Source: Oreocharis arfaki (taxonomy: Eukaryota > Chordata > Aves > Passeriformes > Paramythiidae). Taken from it: a DNA stretch of 64,000 bases. The notes below the pieces were generated by a model. It was not told the origin of the DNA. It worked only from the letters and a program-made list of their open reading frames with translations, and searched no databases. Position 1 is the stretch's first letter; each line of letters starts with the position of its first letter. The stretch lies in contig VZRR01013417.1 of the NCBI GenBank assembly GCA_013398015.1, positions 1 to 64,000 on the forward strand. The letters are read 5' to 3'. Positions 1 to 13,125 of the stretch are shown here, one piece after another. Both the position numbers and the translations under genes were made by a program.

Positions 1-49
1 TCCCGGGGCCCCGCGCTGCTCCTGGCGCCGCTGCTGCTCCTGTGCCGAG
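1..49 (+). CDS. TMEM132B: TMEM132B exon 1, 3' part: end of signal peptide
   Basis: The window opens inside the first coding exon; the start codon lies upstream of base 1. Read from base 1, the frame gives SRGPALLLAPLLLLCR plus one spare base, a leucine-rich core typical of the hydrophobic part of a cleaved signal peptide. The exon ends at GAG followed by GTAACC, an acceptable donor with a non-consensus C at +5. The spare base (phase 1) joins the two leading bases of the exon at 63155 to make a valine codon and a continuous frame. TMEM132 proteins are type I single-pass membrane proteins that need an N-terminal signal peptide, so this short hydrophobic exon is what the family predicts. Alone it would be unrecognisable; the call rests on the phase match and on exon 2. 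Confidence 0.75.
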
Positions 50-660
50 GTAACCCCGGTCCCGCCGCCGCGACCCCGGCACTGGGGTTCTGTTTGTTTG
101 GCTTGGTTTTTGTGTTCATTTTTGTGTTTGTTTTTAACTATTTGTGTTTATTTTATATCTCCCCCCTCCCTCGGTTTTATTTATGGCCGTTTCCCCCATC
201 CCAGCCCTCCCTCCCCCGGCTCCCCCCGGCGCTCCGCGCAACGCTGCGGGTGCAGCGCGCTCCGAGCGCCGTCTCTGGGGCGCACCAAGAAGTCCCCATC
301 CAGCTCCGCAGCCCCCCGCTGCCTGCCGTGTGTTCCCTCTCCCCACGCGTGTCGGGGGCTCCCGGCCCCCTGAGCGAAGGCTGCCCGGCTGCTTTGGCCG
401 CTGGCAGCGCGTTGCTGCCGACTTAGGGGGAAAAAGGAAAAGTTTGGGCTTGCCGGAGCTCTGGAGGATGGAGAAGGGTCGTGGGATTTGGGGTTCCCCA
501 TGGGGCGGCCGACCCCCGTTCCTCCCTGATGCTCCTCGCTCTTTCTGGCTGTCCATGGGCTGGGGAAGGGCTCACCCTCAGGCTGGCAGAGCCATAGCGC
601 TGCCCCTGGGAAAGTCTTCAGCAGGACTTCACTCTGGGGACGTTCTCCTCTGCGTGCTCC
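1..660 (+). promoter_or_regulatory. CpG-rich 5' end of the gene
   Basis: CpG dinucleotides are frequent in 1-75 and again in about 200-420, broken by a T/G-rich run near 95-180. This is the downstream half of what looks like a CpG-island promoter whose start site lies before the window. No transcription start can be placed from this sequence. Confidence 0.55.
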
Positions 661-1559
661 CGTGAGCTCCCCGGCAGATGCTGTTCCTAATAAATACGGG
701 TTGTTAAAGGCAAATTAATTAAGGTGCATCGGCGCTGAAGTTGCTCGGGGATTCCTTTGCGTTTACTGCTTCTCGGGACGGTGTTTGCGTTTGGCCGTAG
801 CGTGGAGCTTGGGCTGCTGGGGAAACTTCACGGGGGTTTTAGGAATATGCCTAAATGCAAGGATTTCAGGTGAAACAAGAGTGATCCATGGGAGGGGTAA
901 TAGCAGTAGCTGTGTTTCTTGGGGAGGGCACAGGGAGTGCGTTGTGGTAGGGAAATGTTTTAGGAAAGGTTCCTGCAGGGAGAGCAGGATCAATTTGCTA
1001 GGAAGGAGCATCAGCCTTGGGGACACACAGAAGATGGACAGCAGGGGGTCCTTGCTCTGCTCGCCCCAAAAAGCTCTGCTTGCCCCTGCTCTCCATCTCC
1101 CTCCTCGGCTGGGGTGTGGGCAGCCACGGCTGCACTCGGAAATCCTCTTGAGCAGGACACGGGGACCAGGGTGCAGAGAGTGGGGTGCAAGGTCTGGGGT
1201 GCAGAGCATGGCAAGTGGGGAGTGGGGCACCGAGCGCAGGACACAGGGCGGGGGCCTCCTGTGGGTCAGCAGTGCCCCGCGGAATGGTGGCTTTCTGTGG
1301 TCACTGCGATGCCCTGTACGCCGTGCGGCTCTCCTTTTATCGAGCAGACAGGCGCAGCAAAGGACCAGATTTTCTGTTCTTTTAAAAATTATTTTTTATC
1401 TTTTTTATTTATTGCTTTGACATATTAATGATAATCTTTTCCCTGATATTCCCCCCTCCCGTCTCCTCCTGTGTGGGTAGCTACCATGGTGAGATTGGGC
1501 TGTGGGTGTAATTCTTCCAGCGCTCTGAATACTTAAACATATGGAAACCCACTTTGAAA

Positions 1560-2680
1560 CAGTTTGTGGCTGCAAACCTACCGACGTATCCATCCCTCTC
1601 CGCTGCTCTGAGCCCTCCCTGCTCAATGTGCGCGTTAGGAGCTCGCAGTGCGCTCTCAGCTCGAGCTGTGAATAACGAACGCGTTCCCCGCCTGCGCCTC
1701 TCTCCTCTCTCGGCCGTAGCATCCTTCCGCTTTCGGAGCGGAGCGCTGCCCCTGCCCTGTCCCACCCCCGGTGCGGACCGCAGCAATGTCTGTGTGTGGA
1801 GAGGGGGTTTGGGATCTGGTGAAAGCTCTTCGGAGAGAGGCGAGCGGTGGCAGAGCCCGGGAACGCCTCCCTCCGGGGCTGTGCCGATCTTTCTGCAGCT
1901 CGCCGCGATCCAAGTCGGCTTTCTCCTCTGGATTATAGGGGTTAACGAACCGCATCTCGGTTTGGGTTGTTGCAGACGGGAGAGACACCTGCATGAGTCA
2001 TGCCGCGGTGCTGCCATCTCTGCAAAGCTCCCAGCTCTTACAGACGGTCGCGTTGGGCTCTTGCCATTTTTCTCTATTTATTTGCCTTAGCTACCTCCCT
2101 TCCCCCTTGCCGAGGCCGGCTCTGGGCAGGCTGCGTTGCGAGGACCGGAGATGCACCAGGCTGAGTTTCTCCAGCCTCTCCAAAGCGGGTGGCATTTGTT
2201 CGCCTGTCAGGCAGGTCCCCTAAATAGCTTTGCGAAGGTCCAATTAAGAGATCACTCTCCTGCCCCGGGTCTCCGGCGGCCCGGCTGCTGGCGCGCACGG
2301 CTGCGAGCAGAGGGTGTGCGTGTGTGTTTGGCAGCCGAGGGCCGCTCGCGCTGAGCTCGAGGATGTCTCTCGCTGGCAGCAGGCCCCCGTTTGTTGCTGG
2401 CATCTAGGCCGGGTTTTGGCCGCCTTCCTCGCTGGCGGCGGCGGAGCTGTCTCCGAGGTTATATGAATAGGTATCCTGCGAGCGAGCTGGATGAGTTACC
2501 TGAATATTTTGTTTTCCTGCCTGGTGCTGTGTCACCGGCTCGTTCCGCTGCCTCGCACCCCGGAGCGGCTGTGGGAACGCGGGGCTGGCGGCGGGGCAGG
2601 GCAGCGCGGGAACGGGGCGTGCAGAGCTCACTGAACGTGCTCCTTCAGCCCTGTCGGATGCGCTTGGGCTGCTGTCAGCT
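1560..2680. promoter_or_regulatory. Second CpG-rich block in the first intron
   Basis: CpG-dense sequence with many CGG and GCG steps spans roughly 1560-2000 and 2100-2640, well above the surrounding intron. It may be the shore of the promoter island, an alternative promoter or an intronic enhancer. No convincing coding exon is present: long frames overlap on both strands, as expected in GC-rich DNA with few stop codons. Confidence 0.45.
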
Positions 2681-2689
2681 GTGCGTGAG

Positions 2690-5600
2690 GAAGGACCCGC
2701 GATTGCTTTTTAGACTCTGGCTCCAGGGGGGCGTGGGTGGAGAGACATTATGCTTATTTTATTATGTGTCCCTGTATCACTTTGCCTAATATGGAGACAC
2801 TTTTTATTCAGAGGCTCTTTAGGAACAGAAATGAAAGACCTGTATTATCTACTGTACAATAGATTTGCAGAACACGATCGTACAAACTGTTGAAATGTAG
2901 GTTATCTTCCCCAGATCAGTGCAGATCTCAACATTTTATGCAATGACTGCTCAAACTGATGTGAAGTGGGGGAAGGTGGGCTGGGGGGAGAAGTCTGAAA
3001 CTATTACAGTGCCTTTTGCTCCAGCATCCATTAGAGCAGAATATTTCAGATACCCTGATTTTACCTCCCATCAGCATAAATCTAGAACAGCTGCTCTGAA
3101 CTCAGTGGAGCTACTCCGGATTTATGCATCGCTGCTGCGATCGGCATTGGGCTCTCTGGGAATGCAGGAGGCAATGGTGTGACTTGCCCTGCACAAAATT
3201 TTTCACTTCAAAATCTCCCGTCACTGGTGCTGCAGCTTCCTTTGTGTACTTGAAATGGGGAAGTCTCACTGGTTTTGGGTTTTGATTATTTTCTTCAATT
3301 TGTGGGGCTTGGTCACAGAACTCTGTTCACTGACACCTGACTTTGGCTGATCAATAGAGTCTCTTGAGGTTTGAATGCCAAAATAGTTAAATTAAAATAT
3401 AAAAATCAATAAAATACAATTAATTTGCTGTATTTTATTGCTGGGAGTGATAGTCACTCCCAGCCCTATTATCTCTGTGTTTAAAGCAGCTTAGTGTGGC
3501 AAGGAAGGTATGAGCCCAGGAGCAGCTGCAGGAGGTCAGAGCAGAGGGTTGCCAAAACTGGGACAGGGTTTGTGTCTCGGGAAGGATTTTTTGGATGAAG
3601 GATGCATTCCTGAGCCAGAGATGGCTCCATTTATTTAATTGCTGTGATGGCTTTGCCATCATGGATTTTGTTGAGCCCAGGCAGCAGTCTGGAAGGCACA
3701 GTCCCTGGGCAAGCACTCTCTTGTTTCAAGGTGCCTGGAGAGAAGAGTCTGTGCACCATGGAGGCGCACAGGGATTTGGGTTACACAGGGCTTTAGGCTG
3801 TGCAGGGTTTTGCCAGTGGTGGCAGTGGGATGGAGATTCCCCCCTCTGACCCCACAGGGAGTCGGGGCCCTCCTGCCCTTCTCCGCAGCTCCTTAGAAAT
3901 GTGTTTTGCAGCCAGGCTGCTCAGGAGGCTCGTGCTGGCCGTGTCCCAGCAGGGCCCCTGGCTGCAAGGTGGAGGAAGGGGTGTCATTACTCGTAATGTT
4001 GGGTTATGGCAACTCGTGCTGCTCGTCCTGACCTTGGTGGTTGATGCTGGTACGAAGCACAGGTTTTGCTGTGATGGAGAGGTGGCTTCACCAAGCCTCA
4101 TGTCTCGCTCGCGCAGGTGGCTGCAGACCTGTCCTGTCTCAGAGCAGCAAAGGGGAGGTGGCAGCCCCCTACATCCTGCATGAAGCAAGCAAAACCAAGG
4201 TCTTATGGCCTTAATAAACCTCCCAGTGAAGGAGAAGCCATGCCACCGAAATAAATACTGTCAGCTCAACAAATTTCATTCACTGAACTTGGTTCCCCAT
4301 TCTCTCCCTGCCTAAATATAACTAATGTTTGTTAATGACGAGTGGTGACTTGGTTTGTTGGCATAGCTTTAGCTCTTAGTCCTGTCAGTGGCTCACGTGG
4401 TGCTTTCCTGACTACGGCTGTCAGATCCTCTGGCATTAAGTGCCACGGAGGCTGTGGAGTGTGCGTTACCATGTGGTGCTCTAGATGTCGTGGAAGATGC
4501 TTTGATTTCATGCTGTCGGGAGTTTCCCAGCTGGCATTTCAGAGGAAGCGGTTCCCACGTGAGGATGGGCAGGCAGAAATTGCAAGCAAAGGGGACCCCA
4601 GAGACCACTTACGGAGGGGATGGGATTGCTCAGTGTCTGCTTTCCCTGGGTATTCCCATTCCCTTCCATGACATAGAGTGCTGCCATGGGTAGTAAAGCA
4701 AGGGCTGCTGGAGTGTGTGTGGTGGGTGAACTCCTTGTGGAAGGACTTTGCTGTTTGAGCAGCACCTCACACAATGGGCTTTAGTCTCAGGTGCAAGGTA
4801 AATACTAATGTTTCTTCCACGCTACCCAAAAATTCTCTTGCCACACACTTTGAGCTTTTCTTTGTTTACATATATGTTTGTTTCTGACAGCATTCAGAAA
4901 GCTTCATGAATTTATGATGTGCTCCAGATTCAAGCGCACTTCCTTTTTTCCTTTTCTCTTTTTCCCTTCTTTTTTTCCCCCAAACCCACTCTTTCCTCCC
5001 AAATTTTAGTGACGAAATGGCAGGAGGAATGCATATTTCAGCAGGCTACTGAGAGGCAATGTAAACACCATCTTTCATGGAAAATCAGTTTGTTCAAGTT
5101 CAAAAGCAGCCCAGCCTCTCCACTTGATCAATTTGCCTGTCATAGGAGATGATTTTAAAAGTGGCGATTATGTCCTATCTTGTCTCTTGCAACTTCAGGC
5201 AAGGAGAGAAAATGAAGTGTAGCATTTGATTTTAACTCTAGTTTTTTTTCCTGATTTTTTTCTGTGATGGTGGTAGCCAGAGAGGAAGCAAAGGGGTGCC
5301 CTGAGGGGTGAGGATAGCCAGGAACAGAGGGGTTTCCACGAGGCTGCTGTCTGCTGAGTAAACTAATTGGAAACTCCATGTAAACCAGCTCTGCTCATCT
5401 CACCGTGCCTGCACCAGCTGGCCCTCAGGAGCTGCTCTGCCACATCGCTTCCCCTGCAGTGGAGGAGGAGACCTGCAGTGGAAGGAACCTGGGCTTTCAG
5501 TGACAAAGCTGCTAAATCTCAGGGAGAGGGTGCTCCGTGCTCTGTGGTTGCATGGCCACATCCTCCTGCCTGGGGATGGTGCTACCATCTGGTTAAAGGC

Positions 5601-7690
5601 TGTGCAAGGACCACAGGTCTGGTTATGGGGAGGGGATGGTGTGAAACAACCCGTGTTGGGCAGCTTTAGCTTGGCATTGGTGATGGAAAGAAACACTGGG
5701 GAGAAAAACAAAACCCTGATGCAATTCGAACTGGAGCTAAATGGAGAAGAAGGGATCAAAGTCATCATTCCGGCCAAGCCAAGGGCTCAGGAGGCTCCAG
5801 AAATGGCGTTTCCACTTGTACCAGCCCATGGGATGGTGTGGGAGATGGTGCCTCTGGCCAAGCAGCTGTCCCTTTCCCGAGCCCTTTTATCCACACCTAA
5901 ATACCCTAAATACACAATGTTGGGAGAGTTTGGCTGTGGGCTGAGGGAGCCCTAGGGGGAATCAGGCTGAGGAGGAAAAGTATTTCTGCCGGGGACGGGA
6001 GAAATGTCATCCTCATTACCCCAGAAATAAAATCCTTTAGAAGGTTAAATGAGAGGTGCATGTATCTTTGGGTTTTTTGTTTAGCTTGTATGGAAACATT
6101 TCAAAAACAGATGGCAAAGCAGAGATTTATTTCCCGTTAAGTGCAGAGGGCTGGTGCACAGGACCTTATCTGCTTGTGGGCCCTGTAATAAACCTGCCAG
6201 CAGGTGATTTAAATCCAGTTTTTCTGATTGGGAGAGTAGTGAAAGGAACAGGGTTTATGTTACTTAGGAATTTTATGGGCAATATTAGATTTTTAAGATG
6301 CAGGAATGATCAGGGCATGGCTCCATAGCACCGGAGACGTTCATTTCTTTCATAAAGGATCTTCCCCGAGTCAGAAAAATGAACCATCTTCCATTATTTA
6401 GCAGCTGAGCTGCCGTTGCTGTTTATGTGAGTGACAGACGCAGCTACTTTCTATCTCAGTTTAGGAGTTGTTGTCAATTAGCCACAGCTTTTGCTTAGCA
6501 GCAAGACTCTCGCCACAGTGGGCAAGGAGGGCTGTCTAATGGAAGCTGCAGCTCCGAAAAAGGATGAAACTCACACCAAAACAAAAGACAGAGCCCGTGT
6601 GCCCTAAAAGGGAGCCCTTGAGCAGACGGAGCAGGTTTCTATGCAACGAGCAGTAATCAGAAACTCAGCAAAGAGTTGGTAGCTGCTGACTTGTCTTGGT
6701 ACCCAGACTTTTCATTGGAAAAGGAGCAAATCCAAGATGAGTTTTGGAAGGAGCTGGTCTGGATGTCTGTGTGGGGCAAGTCCCTGGCCAGTGTGAGCAC
6801 CCGGCCTGGTGAAAGACAACAGCCATCCACACTCTGTCTCTGAGTCTGTGGGGCCACAGCAGTCTGAAATGTCACTGGGGGTTTTCAAAGGTGCTTAGAG
6901 AGCTGGGGGTTGCAGAGATGAATAACACAAGGTCTGACTGTCTTCACTGAGTGCAAAGAGGGCACAACACATGCGCACAGTCAAACAGGCTTTTAAAAGG
7001 TTGCAACAGAGGCACCCAGAGAGGATGGTAAGAGCTTGCTGGAAGCAGCAGAGCTCTGTCAAGGCAAGCTCAAAGGCCATTGTGCCTCAGCCTCTCCCAA
7101 TCATGGGACTTAGAGCTGGAAAAGTTGGCAGATAAACTGCCTGTGCCATCTCTGGTGGTTGGGTACAGCCTGTTCCTGAGCGTGGCTGGTTTTCAGCGAC
7201 GCAGGACTTCTGCTGCTTCCCTTGGCAGAGAGCTTCGCAGCCCATTAGACCTCTCCTGTATTCTGCCTACTGTTTTTCTTCTTTGCTTCATTCCATCGTT
7301 TATTGGATGAGCTGAGCTCCCAACTTCCATCCCTATCACCCATCCAAAGCTGAACCCAGGCACATCTATTAAATAGAGACGAATGGTTAAACAGTGAGTG
7401 GGAAATGCTCAAAAAAAGGAGCTGGGTCTGGCATGCCAATGCCCAGCATGTAAATACATTTACAGCTGGAGGTTATTTGGAGAAGAGAGGGCAAGGACTT
7501 GAGATGCACGTGGTGATGAGCCATAGATTACGCTCTGAAAACACTCAGAAGGCAGTTACAGTCGCACTATCTAATTCATCTCCCACTAAGACATTCTGCT
7601 CCAAGGTGTTTGGAAATAATGGAGTAGTTTAGATACTAACATTATTAAATCCTCATCTCTGACAGCTATGAGAATTAATATACAAAGGTT
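2690..7690. other. Intron sequence without recognised genes
   Basis: Mixed-composition intron. It contains an AT-rich patch near 3380-3440, a pyrimidine tract at about 4941-4984 and short T runs near 5240-5260. Apart from the hairpin listed separately, I see no repeat family, exon or RNA gene here. Openings of up to about 150 codons have no recognisable domains and no paired splice signals. Confidence 0.6.
3440..3464. repeat. Perfect short inverted repeat (11-bp arms, 3-bp loop)
   Basis: The arm GCTGGGAGTGA at 3440-3450 is followed by TAG and then by its exact reverse complement TCACTCCCAGC at 3454-3464. The hairpin sits at the edge of an AT-rich stretch (3380-3440). A chance perfect 11-bp stem with a 3-base loop is uncommon but not extraordinary in 64 kb. 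The stem is too short for a microRNA precursor. Confidence 0.85.
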
Positions 7691-7694
7691 TCTT

Positions 7695-7714
7695 CCCCCC
7701 CCCTTTTTTTTTTT
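7695..7714 (+). repeat. C9-T11 homopolymer pair
   Basis: Nine C are followed directly by eleven T, then AATGCAG. The tract resembles a 3' splice site on the + strand, but no plausible exon with a donor follows, so I treat it as low-complexity sequence. Confidence 0.8.
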
Positions 7715-10700
7715 AATGCAGCTCTGTTACTCATTTTGGGTCTTTTGCTTAGAAGTAGTCCACTGAAAGTTATTAGCATGGGTATTGGTGCAAAAAAGGC
7801 TCAACACCATTAAAGAGGAGAAACAAGCAAGAGATAAACAGAAGATAGAATGAATTTTATTGCAGTTAAGGCATTTTTTTTCTTTTCAAATATTAATCAT
7901 TTGTCATTCTTTCAGCTGTAGATCTCAAAGGGCTTTAGAAAAGAAAGTGGGTACCATGGAAGCCATTGTCTGTCCTCCATCATCCCCATGAAGGGCCCTG
8001 GGGCAGTAGCCCACAGCCTAAGCAGGAATTTCTCCGTGCTGGCAGGGAGAGCAGAGGTGTTGTGTGAAGCTGGGCTCTGGGGTTATTTTTTGATGGCAGC
8101 TGATGTTTTGCTGCTGCTCTTCAGGGAGTGGGGCTCACCTTGGAGGGAGGTTGCTGAGGTTCACGGCCCGCCGGTTGGCCCTGGCGTGCTGAGCAATGCT
8201 CAGGCACTGTCTCCTCCTCCATGTCTCAGCCCTGGCTTGTTTTGGTGCCTGAGCTGCTTGGCACCTCCAAGCCCCATCCCAGGCAGTGCTGAGGCTCTCT
8301 GTAAGGGCTCTCTGTCTGCCCCAGAGTTGGCATCACTTGGTTCTTCTGCTGTGTTTGATTTGCACCAGCCCATTGCAATTTTTATGGGGAGTCATAAGCA
8401 GAAATGGAGAGATGGAATTATTGTTCTTTATTGCTAAAATCAGAGACAGCCCTACAGAGGAGAGCCCAGATGATGGTGCCCATCTCATCACCTCCTTGGT
8501 GTGATGAAGCTGGACAGCCCAAGGGGATTGGGGACATCTTTTTAGGGACTGCATCGAGGAGCTGTTCTTCAGACATGACCTTTTAAACCCCAAATATCCA
8601 TGTTGTGCACCTTATTTCACTTATTATAGTGTCATAATGAGATTATTGGAGTCTGCTCTAAGCCCTGGGAGACAAGTATCAACTCCAGGGTACAGCTTCA
8701 GCTGTGTCCTCTCAAAGTATCCTGCTCATTCAGAGTTAAAACATCTCCTTCCCTTTCTCTGAGCAGCCCAATACATTAAATGTGTAAGAAGGCTTTATTG
8801 TGTTTAACCAATTAACAAAAAGGGAAAGCCAAAGGGAAGTCATTGCTTTGGTTCCTGCATCAATGAGCAAACTCTCAGATGATTTCCCAAACTGCCCTAG
8901 GCCCTCTGCCCCCACACCTCCTCAAGGGGCTGAGAGCTGGAGCAGCCCCAGCTCTAATGCATATCTGTCAAAATGCTCATCCCTTAAATGTGTGGAGCCT
9001 GGGAATTGTTGTACCAGAATCCAGTCTGTGGGACTTCATCATCTGAGTTATTATCTCCAAAACACAGTTATCTCCCTCAATGGCAGTCTCCTATTGAAAA
9101 TGATCTCTTTCAGCAGGGCACTTGCATTTATTTACTGCGCAGCTTCTCCCATTAGTATAATCATTACTCCTTGGACTGGGTTTGAATTCAGAGCATCCCA
9201 CTGTGGTACTTAAAGAATTAATTACAGCGATGAAAGAATTCCTCTAAAGACTTCTATGAATTGGTCTGGTTGAAGTGTTTTAGCTTTGCTTCAATTGGTG
9301 CAGCTCTTGTCAAAGGATAGTGAGAAAATGTATGGGTCAGTGATTTAGATGAGGCAAATTACGTTAGAAAAATTGATTTGATTTGGAAAGTGAGCTTTCA
9401 GATCACAGGGAATTGCCTGCTTCTTTCTCTGCCGTGCTGATTCTCCCTGAAGATATGCAGAGGCAGATAATTCAGGGTTAAAGTAAGTGGCTCTTGTAAA
9501 AGGTTTGTCAGAGAGCAGAGGAGAGATGGGCTGACACACATCTTTAGATAAACGATTATTGACCCATATATTGCTATCTGTGCATCAGCTGGAGTTACAG
9601 ACGCATGGGGATGCTTATAAACACAGGCAGTTCATGTGGCTCGCTAAAGAATTGAGTCCTTGTTTTTAGTTTTTTTTTTTTCTCCTCAGAAATGGTTTTT
9701 CCATCCAGCACACCTTCAGAACTGGCACAGATCTGGGAATGTGTGCTGTGTGGCTGCCTTAGCCAGCTCTGCGTTGCCTGGCTCCGTGCTTAGTCATTCC
9801 CGGGGCTGGCAGTTTGCTTTTCCTGAGGTTTTTCACTTCCTCGGATCAAACTGAGTGTTTCCTCCTTCTGTCCCTTGTCATCTTAAAGGGGCTGCAGTCC
9901 CTGGGCTGCAGTGGGGTGATGCCCACCAGTGGGCACCTCGGGCAGTGTCCCCTCAGGGGATCAGTTCCTAAAAAGCACCTTCTCAACGAGCAGTTCCCTT
10001 CCCTGCACACTGAGGAGTTTCTTCTGAGCTCTTCTCCTGGCCAGCTGTGTTTTGCCTGTGAGAGTGGTGGGTTGTGAATGCAAAGGCTGCTGGACTGAGA
10101 CCCACATTGTTCCCAGCCATCCGTGAGCTGCTTTCAACGGGCTCTCCGTGTTCGTCGGGGAAGCAGGGATGGAGCCGGGCAGCGTTTCAGTTTGCACTTT
10201 GTAGAATTTGTCTCTTTAAAAAAAGTGAAGGAGATGACTTTTGCCTAGCAGTGCTTTTTGTTTCTTTCACACCTTGCAGAACTCTCTAAATTGCAGATTG
10301 TTTGCTGCAATGCTGACGAGACCTCATTTTGGTCTGTCTAGCGGGGTGGTTTGTCTCCATAGTTTCACCACCATGAGCTTCCTTGGCACAAAAATCCAGG
10401 TGTGGGGCTCTGGTGTGCCTGTGCCATTCCCTCTCCCCCAGGGAGGGCACGAGAGAGGTGCAGAGCCCGTGTGGTACCAACAGAGTAGGGTCCAGCCTTC
10501 AGCTGGGAGAGGGTGAGTGCACATTCCTGTGCTTGCAGAGAGCCTTTTCCATACCGCAGCCCCAGGCTGGGAAGTGAGACGACAAGTGCAAGCAGAGAAA
10601 TGATGCTGGGGAGAGCTGGAACGGAGCCTCCTGCCAGCAACTGAATTCAAGGCTGCAAAAAGAAGTTGCAAAAGTAGCAATCCATCTGTCCACTTAGTGG

Positions 10701-13106
10701 GAGAAGCCTAAGATCATTTCACAGTAATCAGCCCCCTGGTGTTCAAAAAAAACCCAACCAAAAATACTGCAGGTTTTTCTTTACTGTGGGTAACTGGCAA
10801 AGTCTAAAGCAAATTAATGTTCTCAGAGGCTGTGGGGCTTTTTTTCCCCCTCTTTTTGACCAGTAGGGGCTGTATCAAGTTAAAAATAATACAAGAAACA
10901 ATAGATTGTCTTTGCTTTTTTAGATAACCATGTTTCTGCCGTACATTTCAGAGGCCTTCTGTCCTCACTGAAACTCTCTGGTTAACTACCAGGGGAGTTA
11001 TTGGCAAGTGGATGTTTTTCTGCAGGGTCAGTGGGATGGTGAGCAGTGCCATCATCGCCAGCCTCACAGTGGCACATTCCCAAGGTGATGCCTTGTGCAG
11101 GTGCATTGCTGTGCTGTAGCTGCTTGGCTGTATCAGTGTCTCCCTTAAAAGGCACAATATTCAGGGATTTTAATTTGGTTGTAAAAACTTGCTCCAGGCA
11201 ACTACAAAGTTCGGGACTTTGTTTATTTTTTTATTGTAATCCCATTTTATTTTTCCTTTTCCTTTGACTATTAGAGCGTGGAGGAAACAGGCTCCAAAGA
11301 TGCCTCTTGATTCTTGCTTATGTGAATTGAGCAGCACTGAGTTGGAGGAATCCCACTGATTTCTGCCTCTGTGTGTGAAAATGTTCATTCAGATTAAAGA
11401 AGAGGTGGCATACAGGGGGGTTGAACATGCCAAGCTTGAAGGTGGCCATGAGGAGCCCTTGTTGCAAGACACTACTGAAGAGAGATGTTCAGGGTGGGTG
11501 TTTCCTCATGCCAGGTGTGGGTGGCACGTCCCCTCTGCCCCTGGAAGGATGTCCCTGCTGTCCCCAGCCAAGGCTGCAGCCGCCTGGGGCCTTGGGGGTG
11601 GCTGGGGCTGCAGGGTCAGAGCTGGACCTGAGCCCACGAGTGAGGCACAGCAGGACCTTGCTGAGGAACCAGAGCCACTGAATTGCAGCAGATGCTTTGC
11701 TGCTACACAACAATTTGTAATTAAAACACAACTTGCCATCCTGATTAGATTAAGCATTTAAATTAATTTGCAATTTTTTTCCCCCCTGTATTGTGTAATT
11801 AGCAACATATGATGCTTACATTAGCTCAGTTAAAAGTTATAATGATTAATTTGCACATCAAAGCCTCCCCATGAATCAACTGGTGCAGCGCACTGGAGAG
11901 AGCTCAGTGTGGAGTGCCCACATGAACATGTCCCCGCCTGCTCCTGGGGCACGATGGATGCTCCAGTGGGGTGGTTCCCGATGTTTCAGTCCTTCTGCAA
12001 GGCAACAGTGTCCCTGTGCCCCGAGTCACTCGGTAAATGCCAATGTGACCTTGCCAGGATGTGGCCATTCCTTTTTGCATCTGAGCTGGGGTGATGCATC
12101 CTAAAGCACCCGACTGACCACGCGCCTGGGAGCACTTAAAAGTCGTGGTGTTAAATTATCGGTGGTTCTTGTGGTTGCTTTGTGGATATAAGCATTGTTC
12201 TAAAGTGTTTTGGCCAAATTCTGATTGTTTTTACCCAGGTTCATCTTTGATTATTGTGAGTTTTGCCTGAAGGCTTTGTAAGTCAGATTGGAGCTCTAAC
12301 TAGTAAAGAACCTTGTTCAAGCAAGCCAAAAGCAACAAGAAAACTACTATAAGCTAATTATAACGAATGTCTTTTTTCTTTCTTATCTAGTCATAATATT
12401 GTCTTTCTTTCCACCTTCTGCTGAGTTGTGAAAATATTCTGCAAAATTATATTTTTGAGTTGAGGGAAAAGTACACCCCTGTCAACAATATTTTTCTATT
12501 GTTCATCAGAGACAGGCTTCATAACGGAAGAGATCCGTGCTGGAAAAGTGTATCAGCTGCAAACAGTTTATTCAAAGTCATCTCAAATAGCAGGGAAGGT
12601 GTTTGAGTTCCTGCTCCAGCTGAAGATGAAATGCAGAATGCAGCTTCTAATATTTCAGAGACATGAATGGTGCAGGTCATAATAATGTACTGCCATTTTC
12701 ACAAAAGATGGGTTTTATATGAAAGGTTCCAGTGGAAAAAGGTCTGGAGTTGTTAAAATATGTATATATTGTTTAAGTTAGTGAATGAGAGTGCCATCTC
12801 CTTCCCTAGGGCACCGTGGGGGTCATGGACATGTAGGTGAGTGGGAAATGAGCTCCCACCTTTTTTGGTCCATGTGCCTGTCTGTGTGTCCATGCACATG
12901 GGTGCACTGATCTTAAGTTGGTGGGGTGTTAAATGTTTCACTTTTCCAACCATCAATTTCAATCGAATTTCATAAGCCATTAAAGTTCTCTGCTGCTTTC
13001 TTTGCTCTTCCAGTTATGTGAGCTCCAGCCATTTAGCTGTGGGTCCTGAGGCACGATTGCTCTGTGGAGCAGCAAAAGTAAATTGGTTCCTGATGTAAAA
13101 TCTTTT
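7715..13106. other. Intron sequence without recognised genes
   Basis: Ordinary intron. A strong pyrimidine tract ending in CAG at 9689 looks like an unused acceptor. The block 11735-11870 is AT-rich with several ATTA/TAAT cores and could be regulatory. The G-rich run at 11586-11615 is listed separately. No transposable element or RNA gene was recognised. Confidence 0.55.
11586..11615 (+). other. Potential G-quadruplex motif
   Basis: Four G tracts of 4, 5, 4 and 3 G are separated by loops of 4, 5 and 5 bases on the + strand, satisfying the usual G3+N1-7 pattern. It would lie on the sense strand of the TMEM132B pre-mRNA. Folding is not shown by sequence alone. Confidence 0.5.
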
Positions 13107-13125
13107 TATATATATATATATATAT
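13107..13125. repeat. (TA)n microsatellite
   Basis: An uninterrupted 19-base TA repeat sits inside a wider T-rich stretch that continues to about 13137. Confidence 0.95.

Noticed and set aside
785..1420. 211-codon + strand opening near the 5' end
   Set aside because: It lies in GC-rich first-intron DNA with overlapping openings on both strands; the composition explains the length.
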